A stretch of 64,000 nt of DNA from assembly GCF_002234615.1 (NCBI RefSeq), contig NZ_NMQW01000025.1, forward strand, positions 62,001 through 126,000, given 5' to 3'. Source of the DNA: Paenibacillus rigui. Its GTDB lineage: Bacteria > Bacillota > Bacilli > Paenibacillales > NBRC-103111. The notes beneath the pieces were generated by a model. The model was not told the origin of the DNA. It did no database searches and worked only from the letters and a program-made list of their open reading frames with translations. Each line of letters begins with the position of its first letter. The first letter of the stretch is position 1. Shown here in pieces: positions 57,001-64,000 of this stretch. The position numbers and the translations under genes were made by a program.

Positions 57001-60000
57001 ATCCGTGAGCGACGCTACTTATTACACGGTCAAGAGAAGTGAAGTGAACGGCGGGCCTTATGTGAAAGTGACCGATGTGACCGGGGGTACGAGTTATTCC
57101 GATACCGGCGCGAGGAATGGTCAAGCGTATTATTATGTTATTACCGCGGCACGCGCTGCGGGAGCCCAGCTGGCACAGGAGAGCATGATCTCCAACCAGC
57201 TGAAGGCGACTCCTTACGCAGCCGTATCGGGTGCACCGCTTAAACCGACCGGGTTCAAAGCAGTAGCCAATGAGGGCAAGGTGAGTCTGTCCTGGAATGC
57301 AGCAGCGGGTGCAACGAGCTACGCTGTGACACGGGCTGCAGGCAGCGGCGGTTCCTATTTGCCGCTCGGTACGACGAGCCAAACCTCGTATGACGATACC
57401 GATGTAGTGAATGGAACCACTTATTACTATGTGTTGACTGCAAATAACGGGTCGGCGGCAAGCCCGGCAACAGACGAGATCGCAGCAATGCCGGCCAAAG
57501 TGCTTACCGTAGATAAGAATGCGACCGGCAGCAGCGCAGGCTTCGGCGCGACGCTGTTCAACACGATTCAAAGCGCGGTGAATACCGTGCCGGCGACGAA
57601 TACGGAAAGAACGGTCATCTATATTCATCCTGGAACCTACACGGAGAAGCTGACCATCAGCCAGCCCTATGTCAGTCTTGTCGGCGCCGGAATGGATGCG
57701 ACGACCATTGTGTACGGTGATTACGCAGGAACGTCCGCAACGACGGGCCAGCCGGGCCATACGGGCAATACCTTCTTGAGCCAGACGGTAAAAGTAACAG
57801 GGGATCATTTTACCGCATCGAATTTGACGATTGAGAACAGCTCAGGTCCACGTTCGGCTGTAGCGCAAGCGGTAGCACTGTCCCTTTACAGTGACAAGGC
57901 TTCGTTCGAATCGGTGAAGCTGAAAGGGTATCAAGATACGTTGTACAACGGTTTGAATACGAGCAACAAAGGCCGCCAATATTTCCACAATAGTATCATT
58001 CAGGGCGATGTGGACTTCATCTTCGGTGAAGGCACTGCCGTTGTGATGGACAATGTGAAGATGGTGCTGGTCAGCAATTCCGGCGGCGGCGGACACATCA
58101 CGGCGGGAGCGCAGAAAAATCCGACGGACAAAGGGTATGTGTTCCTGAACTCCCAGATCGTAGATGATGCTTCCGCACAAGGTGTATATGATTTGGGACG
58201 CGGGTGGAAGGACTACGCGCGAGTCAGCTTTATCAATACCTTGATTGATTCGAAAAAGTTTCTTGCCGAGGGCTGGGCCAGCTCCTGCGCAGGCAGCTGC
58301 GTTACCAACTATTTCTCGGAATATAACAGCTATGGAACCGGAGCGAACCCGTCAGCCCGTACGATTTCGACACAGCTGACAGGTGCGGAGGCCAGCGTAA
58401 CCATTCCGCAAATTTTTGGCGACTGGGATCCGTCCGTTCAGGTTGCGATGCCGAAGGTGCAATACTTGCCTACGGTATCCGCGGCATCGTCCAATTTTGA
58501 TAAGAACACCGCGAAGCAGACGGACATCAACGTCACGGTACAGTTCAATGGCAGCTCATTGACGAGCATCACGAATGGTGCGACGGCTCTTCAAGCATCG
58601 GATTACAAGGTGACAGGCCAAGTCGTCACGCTGAATAAAGCTTATCTTGCCGGTCTGGCCGAAGGCACGACGGTATTGAATTTCAATTTTGGTTCGATTT
58701 CGATTCCGTTAACCGTGAACGTCATCAACACGGACGCATCGGACATCGGCAAGCAGGTGCTTGGGGTCAACGATGGGTGGGGCTCCTTTACTACAGGGAC
58801 CTCTGGGGGCTCCAAGGCGGCTGCGGCTAATATGTTTACCGTAACCAAACGCAGCGAGCTGATCCAGGCCCTGGGCGGCAACAACTTGACGAATGCAACG
58901 AATGCGACACCGAAAATCATTTACATCAGCGGCACGATCGATATGAATGTGGATGATAACGACAATCCGGTGGGCATGGATTATTACAAGGATTCTGCAT
59001 ATGATTTTAATGCTTACCTGGCGGCCTATGACCCTAAGGTATGGGGGACGGCAACAGTGCCATCCGGTCCTTTGGAAACGGCGCGTGCCGCATCTGAAGC
59101 GAACCAAGGCAGCAAAGTGAAAATCAATGTAGGCTCGAATACGACGATTGTAGGTCTGCCTGGTTCGAAAGCCAAGATACTCGGCGGGAACCTAATGGTT
59201 CAAAACGTGGATAATGTCATTATCCGAAACATTGATTTTCAAGCCCCGATCGATTATTTCCCGCAATGGGATCCGACGGACGGCGACTCCGGCAACTGGA
59301 ATTCAGCCTTTGACAGTATTACCGTGAAGGGCGCGAAGCATATTTGGATCGATCACAACACGTTTAGCGACGGAACCAACCGGGATGATTACAGTGTTAA
59401 ATATTTCGGACGTCAATATCAGCAGCACGACGGCGCAATGGATATCACGAATGCTTCCGATCTGATTACAGTCTCCTATAACTACTTCCATGATCATGAC
59501 AAAACGACGCTTATCGGAGGCAGTGACAGCTATACGGCCGATCGCGGGCTGGAAAGAATTACGTTCCACCACAATTATTATCAAAATGTGACGCAGCGCG
59601 CACCTCGTGTTCGCTTCGGGCAAGTTCATATTTATAACAACTATTATGAAGGCACACTCAATGACGCAAGCTATCCGTTCCTGTACTCCATGGGCGTAGG
59701 GTTCGAATCGCAAATTTACGCGGAGAACAACTATTTCGTTCAAGACGCGGGAACAACGGCGGCCTCGTTGATTCAAGTATCGCCAGGCGGTACTGCCTTT
59801 ACGGATATTGGCTCTATTCTGAATGGCGAAGCAGTCCAAATCGGGCAAAGCAAAGGAGGGCTCAGTCCGGTCAGCTGGAAGCCGACCTTGTTCACCCAGG
59901 TCGATGCGACCGCAGAGGTGCCTGCCATTGTCAAAGCCCAGGCGGGTGCAGATAACCAAGCGGCGCCTTTGGCTCCAACGAACCTCGTGGCTACCGGAGG

Positions 60001-61561
60001 GAGTGCCCAGGTATTCCTGCAGTGGAGCGGGGTGGCGAATGCCGCTTCTTACAAAGTGAAGCGGAGCACGACGAAGGGCGGAGCTTATACGACGATAGCC
60101 TCTAATGTGAAAGCTACCGCCTACACCGACACGGGCCTGACGAACGGCACCACGTATTACTATGTCGTAACCGCAGCGAATGCAGGCGGCGAAAGCTCAG
60201 CCTCCGCGGAAGCGAGCGCCATGCCTCACAGAAGCAACGATAACAAGGCTGGCAGCAGCGGGGGCACGGGAGGCGGTTCCCCAGCTGTTCCGGAGCCGAC
60301 GGTAGAGCCGGCCAAGGACGGTGCGCAAATCTTGAATTTGCCGACGGTTGTCGGCAAGGGCGAAGACGGCAAATCGACGGCCCAAGCGAAGATCGAGGGC
60401 AGCGCTTTGATGCAGCTGCTGGAAGCCCTTGCGGCGTCCTCGAATGGCTCATCCGGCATGCGGGCCGCCCTGCAGCTGCAAGGCAGCGAACCGGTCGGCA
60501 AGCTAGAGATCCCAGCCGCTTCCCTGGCACAATTGGTAGCGAAAGCTCCGGATGCCGTACTGTCCTTGCAATACGGCGGTGCCTCGTATGACCTGCCGCT
60601 GCAGGCCATCGACACGGCAGCCCTTGCAGGCAAGCTGGGCGGCGCAGCGAAAGACGTGGCAATCACCCTTACGATTGAAAAGGTAGGCGGCTCTGCCGCA
60701 GCCTCTATCGAAGCCAAGGCTCAGCAAGCTGGCTTGAAGCCGCTGGCGCCGGCCGTAGACTTTACGGTCACTGCAAGCGACAGCAGCGGCAAGCAGCTGA
60801 CGATGCATGACTTCGGCGGTACCTATGTATCCCGGACGATAGAGCTTGCCCAGCCGGTTGATCCGAACCAAACGACTGCGGTTCTGTTTAACCCGACGAC
60901 GGGTACGTTCAGCTTCGTTCCAGCTACCTTCGTCACAGCAGGAGGAACGACCAAGGCTGTTCTGAAGCGGCCGGGCAACAGCATCTATACGGTAGTGGAG
61001 TTCTCCAAAACGTTCGATGATTTGAAAGGACACTGGTCTCAGGCGGATGTCGAGCTGCTCGCCTCCAAGCTGGTGGTGAACGGAACGACAGACAGCAGCT
61101 ATGCACCGCAAAAGGAAATTACGCGGGCGGAATTCGCAGCGCTTCTGGTTCGTGCCCTTGGCTTAACCGAGGTGAATGCTGCGAAATTCAACGATGTGCA
61201 AGCGAACGACTGGTTCACGGGAGCGATTGGCGCAGCGAGCCAGGCCGGACTTGTGGAAGGCTTCGAGAACGGGACGTTCCAGCCTAACGCGAACATTACA
61301 CGCGAGCAGATGGCGGTGATGATTACACGCGCAATGCATGCGGCGGGCAAGCGAGCCGCAGCGGATACGCAAGGGCTGTCCCGCTTTGCAGACGCCTCCT
61401 CCATCAGTGGATGGGCGAAGGAAGCAGTCGCCCAATGCGTCAATGCAGGGATCCTCAACGGGGTGACGGGCGATACGTTCGTACCGGCAGCCAAGGCGAA
61501 CCGTGCCGAAGCTGCAGTCATGCTGAAGCGTCTTCTGCAGTATGAGCAGCTGATGAACTAA
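54086..61561 (+). CDS. Giant surface-anchored pectin methylesterase + pectate lyase with FN3, X2 and SLH domains
   Basis: This is a 2491-residue secreted protein. In order: signal peptide (1-36, cleavage near VQA); LamG/DUF1080-like domain (43-272); three FN3 domains (275-551); second LamG-like domain (553-762); four FN3 domains (760-1137); CE8 pectinesterase (1138-1451; PGTYTEKL, AQAVAL, YQDTLY, DFIFGEG, DLGRGWKDY); X2/Ig-like domain (1458-1549); PL1 pectate lyase (1552-1957; WIDHNTFSDG, HDGAMDI, VTQRAPRVRFG); eighth FN3 (1962-2050); Gly-rich linker; an unassigned domain (2078-2305); and three SLH domains (2309-2491) that bind pyruvylated wall polymer. The esterase demethylates pectin and the lyase cuts the product, so one chain does both steps at the cell surface. 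Catalytic blocks look intact. Confidence 0.95.
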   Translation: MKLMMQMNRFKKSISIAMTALLVFSSVPYSSTVQAVAAGDTVLINEDFEGTHTDSATLDGVTNANATGTIAGFTSALSGSTISTDTVALVSDAALGSKALKFTQSSGTPAQTGTTTVGVKRDFDSAGLSQGQVAVEFDFSLSNVTKNGYLLQVLDASGAVLADIQNKNNPTGYSGAYAVWTNADGSYTPIGTSTIANGTGYHLKALLDLTNKTATYTLSKKSDASIIGTLKNQPLKNVPAGGLKAKTILLATKSGTAASPGWTMSVDNVQVYQPKPAPAAPTGLVPTSGNAQVKLDWTTVTGATYYSVKRSQTSGGPYTLIATNLTGTVTAVTYTDSSVSNGTKYFYVVTASDASSESVNSDEVSATPAAPVLIAAPAGLTAAAGNAKVDLAWSSVSNATSYNVKRSTDGSSYATIASNVQALSYSDTAVSNGTTYYYVVTAVNASAESVNSGQASATPAVPALPAAPGNAAALAGNAKVSLTWNAAGGAASYHVKRSAAPGGPYATIANVTLGTGYTDSSLTNGTTYYYVVSAVNGIGEGPDSLEVSAKPGVFFINDNFEASTLGDTPSGYVSIANAADSTINNITVINNNNLTNKYYSPSEVAPANNKSAAIPGNQTNVLWINDNANAGRRGGFTNAFTPVSGKSGLTAELSFMEPKIIGDSYPLELIDSSGKTVLSFSVTNLNALETINPGNVVSWYNLKFVADTGTNAADVYFNGKYRGNYKFATQDTNIAKIQARTAGSSTGSLYVDNVKVYQQATVTPQSLVTAGSNKTVILTWNAASGADSYNVYRSAAAGGPYEQIAAQVTSPTYTDTGLINKSSYYYVVTSVNANGESEYSNEAKGYPNNVQAPAAAPEFIQTDIRDSQISMSWSAVTGKDEDGTDVPTTYTLVRSTTPSGPFITVAQNLAATAYLDKNLNNGTTYYYQVTGQNTGGSSPSSQQLQIAPAAPLAVPVLLSAEPGNNKVDLSWSSVSDATYYTVKRSEVNGGPYVKVTDVTGGTSYSDTGARNGQAYYYVITAARAAGAQLAQESMISNQLKATPYAAVSGAPLKPTGFKAVANEGKVSLSWNAAAGATSYAVTRAAGSGGSYLPLGTTSQTSYDDTDVVNGTTYYYVLTANNGSAASPATDEIAAMPAKVLTVDKNATGSSAGFGATLFNTIQSAVNTVPATNTERTVIYIHPGTYTEKLTISQPYVSLVGAGMDATTIVYGDYAGTSATTGQPGHTGNTFLSQTVKVTGDHFTASNLTIENSSGPRSAVAQAVALSLYSDKASFESVKLKGYQDTLYNGLNTSNKGRQYFHNSIIQGDVDFIFGEGTAVVMDNVKMVLVSNSGGGGHITAGAQKNPTDKGYVFLNSQIVDDASAQGVYDLGRGWKDYARVSFINTLIDSKKFLAEGWASSCAGSCVTNYFSEYNSYGTGANPSARTISTQLTGAEASVTIPQIFGDWDPSVQVAMPKVQYLPTVSAASSNFDKNTAKQTDINVTVQFNGSSLTSITNGATALQASDYKVTGQVVTLNKAYLAGLAEGTTVLNFNFGSISIPLTVNVINTDASDIGKQVLGVNDGWGSFTTGTSGGSKAAAANMFTVTKRSELIQALGGNNLTNATNATPKIIYISGTIDMNVDDNDNPVGMDYYKDSAYDFNAYLAAYDPKVWGTATVPSGPLETARAASEANQGSKVKINVGSNTTIVGLPGSKAKILGGNLMVQNVDNVIIRNIDFQAPIDYFPQWDPTDGDSGNWNSAFDSITVKGAKHIWIDHNTFSDGTNRDDYSVKYFGRQYQQHDGAMDITNASDLITVSYNYFHDHDKTTLIGGSDSYTADRGLERITFHHNYYQNVTQRAPRVRFGQVHIYNNYYEGTLNDASYPFLYSMGVGFESQIYAENNYFVQDAGTTAASLIQVSPGGTAFTDIGSILNGEAVQIGQSKGGLSPVSWKPTLFTQVDATAEVPAIVKAQAGADNQAAPLAPTNLVATGGSAQVFLQWSGVANAASYKVKRSTTKGGAYTTIASNVKATAYTDTGLTNGTTYYYVVTAANAGGESSASAEASAMPHRSNDNKAGSSGGTGGGSPAVPEPTVEPAKDGAQILNLPTVVGKGEDGKSTAQAKIEGSALMQLLEALAASSNGSSGMRAALQLQGSEPVGKLEIPAASLAQLVAKAPDAVLSLQYGGASYDLPLQAIDTAALAGKLGGAAKDVAITLTIEKVGGSAAASIEAKAQQAGLKPLAPAVDFTVTASDSSGKQLTMHDFGGTYVSRTIELAQPVDPNQTTAVLFNPTTGTFSFVPATFVTAGGTTKAVLKRPGNSIYTVVEFSKTFDDLKGHWSQADVELLASKLVVNGTTDSSYAPQKEITRAEFAALLVRALGLTEVNAAKFNDVQANDWFTGAIGAASQAGLVEGFENGTFQPNANITREQMAVMITRAMHAAGKRAAADTQGLSRFADASSISGWAKEAVAQCVNAGILNGVTGDTFVPAAKANRAEAAVMLKRLLQYEQLMN

Positions 61562-61593
61562 GCGTTATAGTCAAAAATCATTTACAAAACAAC

Positions 61594-61634
61594 ACAAGAC
61601 CACGCTTCTACATTCGGGTAGAGCGTGGTCTTGT
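61594..61634. terminator. Bidirectional terminator between pectinase and ywmB
   Basis: ACAAGACCACGCT and AGCGTGGTCTTGT arms with an inner CTAC/GTAG pairing. It serves both convergent genes. Confidence 0.85.
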
Positions 61635-61672
61635 TCTTTGTATGAGAAGATATGACCGCCACCGCTTCGCGT

Positions 61673-62449
61673 TCAATACTCTACGGAAATGGCCGGGGTG
61701 CCGATCGTGATCCGGCGTTCCTTCGTTACGGAGTTGCGGTGAATAGCAATCTGCACGTTCATCTGGCCTAGCTGGGTGTTCTTTATTTGCGGCTCGGCAG
61801 GCAGAAGCTGGGAGTAATACGAGATGCTGGTGCTACCCTTGTCCTGATATCTGCCTACTTCCTTCAGCTGGAGCTGTTCGGACAGCCAGCGGTAGACGGA
61901 GAGCTGATCCTGCTCCGTGTCTGCGAACGTATCGGAGAGCGTGCCCTGCAGGATGACGTTCCAGTGGGGCGCCAGCCCCAGCTCCTGAAGCTTGCCGCTC
62001 AGCTGCTGCTGAAGCTGTACCATCGACTGCTCGCTGGCTTCGCTTGCAGCCCCGTCTTCCGTCTGCGCGGTCATCATGAACGTGGTGGTACCGTCTGCGT
62101 AGCCGATCCATGTCAGTGTGAACTGAACGTGGTTCTGCAGCGCAGCCTCCGATTTGTACAGGAGATGGTCCTGCTCCCGGGTGAAGACGGTTTGCTCCGG
62201 CATCCCGAACGTCCGGCTCAGCTCCTGCCCGATGCGTAGAAATTCTTCTTCATTAGGATACGTTTTATAAGTGCTTGTATGCTTTAAAATAAGGTGCGGC
62301 TCCGTGCCGATGGCCTGCTTGGACACCGGAAGCAGCAGCTGCAGACTGGCGCTGCCCGCCGTCTGTACGGTCTGCGCTTGTACGTGTACGGCCCAAGCGC
62401 CGATAAGCAAGCTGAATGCAACCAGAATCAGGGTGATCGATCGTTTCAT
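61673..62449 (-). CDS. ywmB: YwmB-family secreted protein
   Basis: This 258-residue protein has an N-terminal signal peptide (MKRSITLILVAFSLLIGAWA, cleavage near VQA) and the YwmB (TATA-box-binding-like fold) pattern: RIGQELSRTFGMPE, FTLTWIGYADGTTTFMMTAQ and a C-terminal half ending in GTPAISVEY. ATG 62449 has AGGAGG 9 bases upstream; the TTG at 62455 is too close to that site. In Bacillus, ywmB lies beside cell-wall genes and its function is unknown. Confidence 0.85.
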   Translation of the reverse strand: MKRSITLILVAFSLLIGAWAVHVQAQTVQTAGSASLQLLLPVSKQAIGTEPHLILKHTSTYKTYPNEEEFLRIGQELSRTFGMPEQTVFTREQDHLLYKSEAALQNHVQFTLTWIGYADGTTTFMMTAQTEDGAASEASEQSMVQLQQQLSGKLQELGLAPHWNVILQGTLSDTFADTEQDQLSVYRWLSEQLQLKEVGRYQDKGSTSISYYSQLLPAEPQIKNTQLGQMNVQIAIHRNSVTKERRITIGTPAISVEY

Positions 62450-62680
62450 CCTCAAGCGCCTCCTGCCGATTCTATGAATCTACTAAACAGGATGCTCCAA
62501 TTTACTTCCGGATATACCTGAGACGCGGAATTTTTCCATATGTCTCCTTTTTCTTCATATGACTTAACAATTTCTTTACATTTCAGTTCATTTTCAGGTT
62601 CTTTTAATATGGAGCGGGTACAATGAGGGTCCATGTTTTGAGCGGGTGTTGAAGCTCGTACTTTGATTTGAAGGAGCGTG

Positions 62681-64000
62681 ATGAAGGTGAAGCTATTTCC
62701 GTATTTCCGGGCAAGGCAACCATCCAGGTGGGAACAGAACCGGATCGTACGATACAGCTTAATGACTATTTTACTGCTAGCCGTCCCCCCCTTGTTGCTG
62801 CTTGGTGTAGAGTTGATTCAAAGAGGATCTTGGACCGATACGGTGGGATGGATTACCCAGCATCGGGACCTTGCGATCATGAATGGCACACTCGATCTGC
62901 TTGTACTGCTTGTCTGTTACTCTCTGTTCGGCTCTCTGATGACCGGGGTGGCCGTGAGCGCATTGCTCTTATTCTTGATGGCGTTAATCAGCTATTTCAA
63001 AACGAAATTAATTGGAGAGCCTTTCTTTCCGTGGGATATATTTTTGAAAAAAGAAAGTATGAACATCATCCCGTTAGTCACGGGACCCTCCGCGTTAAAA
63101 AGAATCGCCGCCCTTGCCGGCGTGATCATCTTTCTGCTCGTGCTCCGCTGGCTGCTGCCGCGGCTCAGGCTGAAATGGAGCAGCCGAATTGTCGTCGGCG
63201 TCCTGTCGCTGCTGGCCCTGTATTCCTTCGGCATGCGAACCCCTTGGGCCACACAGTGGATGGATCGGATGGGCGCCAACGAGATCGTATGGAACCAGAA
63301 GCAAAATTACAGCGACAACGGGCTGGCGCTCGCTTTTACGATGAATGTGAAGAACATCGTGGTCGCCAAGCCGGAAGGATACAGCGAGCCTTCGATGGCT
63401 GCGGTAGCGCAAAATATCGCCGCAACGCAGACGGCAATGACCGTCGTATCCTCCAAGGAGACGGCTCCGCTTGAAAAAAAGCTTCAAGGGAAGCGGCCTA
63501 ACGTCATTTTTATTATGAACGAGGCGTTCTGGGATCCGACACTGCTGCCCAATGTTCAATTCAGCGAAGATCCGGTGCCGACTGTGCATCGGCTGCAAAA
63601 GGAATCCACATCCGGCTACTTGCTGTCGCCGCAGTTCGGCGGCGGCACCAGCAATGTCGAATATGAGGTGCTGTCAGGCAACTCCATGAGCTTCCTGCCG
63701 GGCGGCTCGGTACCGTATCAGCAATACATTAATAAGCCGCTGCCAAGCTTGGCGAGCTATTTTGAGAGCAAGGATTATAAAAGCATGGCGATTCATTCGT
63801 ACGAAGGCTGGTTCTGGAACCGGGAAAACGTATATAAGCAAATGGGCTTCGAGAGCTTCAAGAGTAAGGAGCGCTTCGACAATCCGGAATACAAGGGATT
63901 TTTTATTTCGGATGACGAAGTATCGAGAAGCATTATCAAGGAAGTCGATGACACCGAGAAGCCGATGTTTATTTATGCGGTCACGATGCAGAATCATGGG
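62681..64000 (+). CDS. LtaS-family sulfatase-type membrane enzyme (3' truncated by window)
   Basis: The frame is open to the right edge (440 codons visible). The N-terminus has five membrane helices within about 25-185 (YSLMTILLLAVPPLLLLGVE, LDLLVLLVCYSLFGSLMTGV). The extracellular sulfatase-like domain begins near RPNVIFIMNEAFWDP, with the metal-binding Glu. The Thr nucleophile lies in GGGTSNVEYEVLSG, and HSYEGWFWNRENVYKQMGF and TMQNHG are family marks of lipoteichoic acid synthases and related glycerophosphotransferases. AAGGAG is 4 bases before ATG 62681, rather close. It transfers glycerol phosphate or a related group outside the membrane; the precise polymer is not determinable. Confidence 0.9.
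   Translation, partial: MKVKLFPYFRARQPSRWEQNRIVRYSLMTILLLAVPPLLLLGVELIQRGSWTDTVGWITQHRDLAIMNGTLDLLVLLVCYSLFGSLMTGVAVSALLLFLMALISYFKTKLIGEPFFPWDIFLKKESMNIIPLVTGPSALKRIAALAGVIIFLLVLRWLLPRLRLKWSSRIVVGVLSLLALYSFGMRTPWATQWMDRMGANEIVWNQKQNYSDNGLALAFTMNVKNIVVAKPEGYSEPSMAAVAQNIAATQTAMTVVSSKETAPLEKKLQGKRPNVIFIMNEAFWDPTLLPNVQFSEDPVPTVHRLQKESTSGYLLSPQFGGGTSNVEYEVLSGNSMSFLPGGSVPYQQYINKPLPSLASYFESKDYKSMAIHSYEGWFWNRENVYKQMGFESFKSKERFDNPEYKGFFISDDEVSRSIIKEVDDTEKPMFIYAVTMQNHG

Noticed and set aside
56042-57808. Long minus-strand frames opposite the pectinase FN3/esterase region
   Set aside because: They are opposite a 7.5-kb coding frame with clear domains; they lack ribosome sites and match no family I know.
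62668-63474. Plus-strand frame MKERDEGEAISVFPG opposite register to the LtaS-like gene
   Set aside because: It is a shadow: the frame from ATG 62681 encodes membrane helices and sulfatase motifs and stays open to the window end.
1-64000. Biosynthetic gene cluster, prophage, IS elements, tRNA or rRNA genes
   Set aside because: No NRPS/PKS, integrase, transposase, terminal repeats or recognisable structural RNA was found on either strand.

Overview
The window looks like chromosomal DNA of a Paenibacillus-type Firmicute (Paenibacillaceae). The evidence is AGGAGG-type ribosome binding sites, moderately GC-rich coding DNA, a Fur 7-1-7 box, Bacillus-type gene sets (Btr/YclNOPQ, MhqR and CatR regulons, YwmB, LtaS-like), and a large SLH-anchored pectinase of the kind common in Paenibacillus. 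I see no rRNA, tRNA, prophage, IS element or CRISPR array. Both window ends cut genes: a WYL regulator at the left and an LtaS-like enzyme at the right.

Layout. 0-1.5 kb: end of a YafY/WYL regulator and a DinB-fold protein. 1.7-10.9 kb (minus strand): a response regulator, a histidine kinase and an unknown membrane-anchored protein lead into an FbpA/AfuA-type ABC importer (binding protein, fused permease, ATPase), then a second paralogous binding protein and a HAD phosphatase. 11-14 kb: an acyl-lipid desaturase and a frameshifted Gpi18-like membrane glycosyltransferase gene. 14-20.3 kb: a Fur-controlled siderophore module (Btr-like AraC/binding-protein sensor, nitroreductase, YclNOPQ-like importer). 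20.3-23.4 kb: an FlxA-like protein and an MhqR quinone-stress cluster whose nitroreductase gene is broken. 23.5-25.6 kb: an ArsR-rhodanese regulator with an MFS exporter. 25.7-31.8 kb: a second FbpABC-type importer with an RpiR regulator and a PHP-domain enzyme. 31.9-33.7 kb: CatR/CatE/CatD catechol defence. 33.8-36.2 kb: a TetR regulator with a paired SMR transporter, and a CDF transporter. 36.3-40.2 kb: a PNPOx-like protein, a cold-shock protein, a HIT protein, a small one-repeat protein, and a MerR regulator with an aldo/keto reductase. 40.4-43.4 kb: an unusual SorC-trpB-trpA operon. 43.4-46 kb: a 12-bp-period minisatellite running into an AraC regulator gene, opposite a YghZ-like reductase. 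46.2-49.6 kb: YqjF/DUF2071 and a UvrD-type helicase. 49.8-61.6 kb: a membrane-bound AraC regulator, an orphan solute-binding lipoprotein and a 2491-residue surface protein carrying both pectin methylesterase and pectate lyase. 61.7-64 kb: YwmB and an LtaS-family enzyme.

Themes. Two importers of the same family each sit beside a putative phosphoesterase (HAD or PHP) and a signalling or phosphosugar-sensing regulator. This suggests uptake of phosphorylated organic compounds, but that is inference. Two separate electrophile/quinone regulons, a catechol-siderophore-type importer and a pectinase fit a soil or plant-associated life. The most unusual items are the fused PME-pectate lyase, the two-binding-protein sensor-transporter locus, the SorC-linked trpBA pair, the minisatellite that extends an AraC protein, and a structured 80-nt dispersed repeat found twice.
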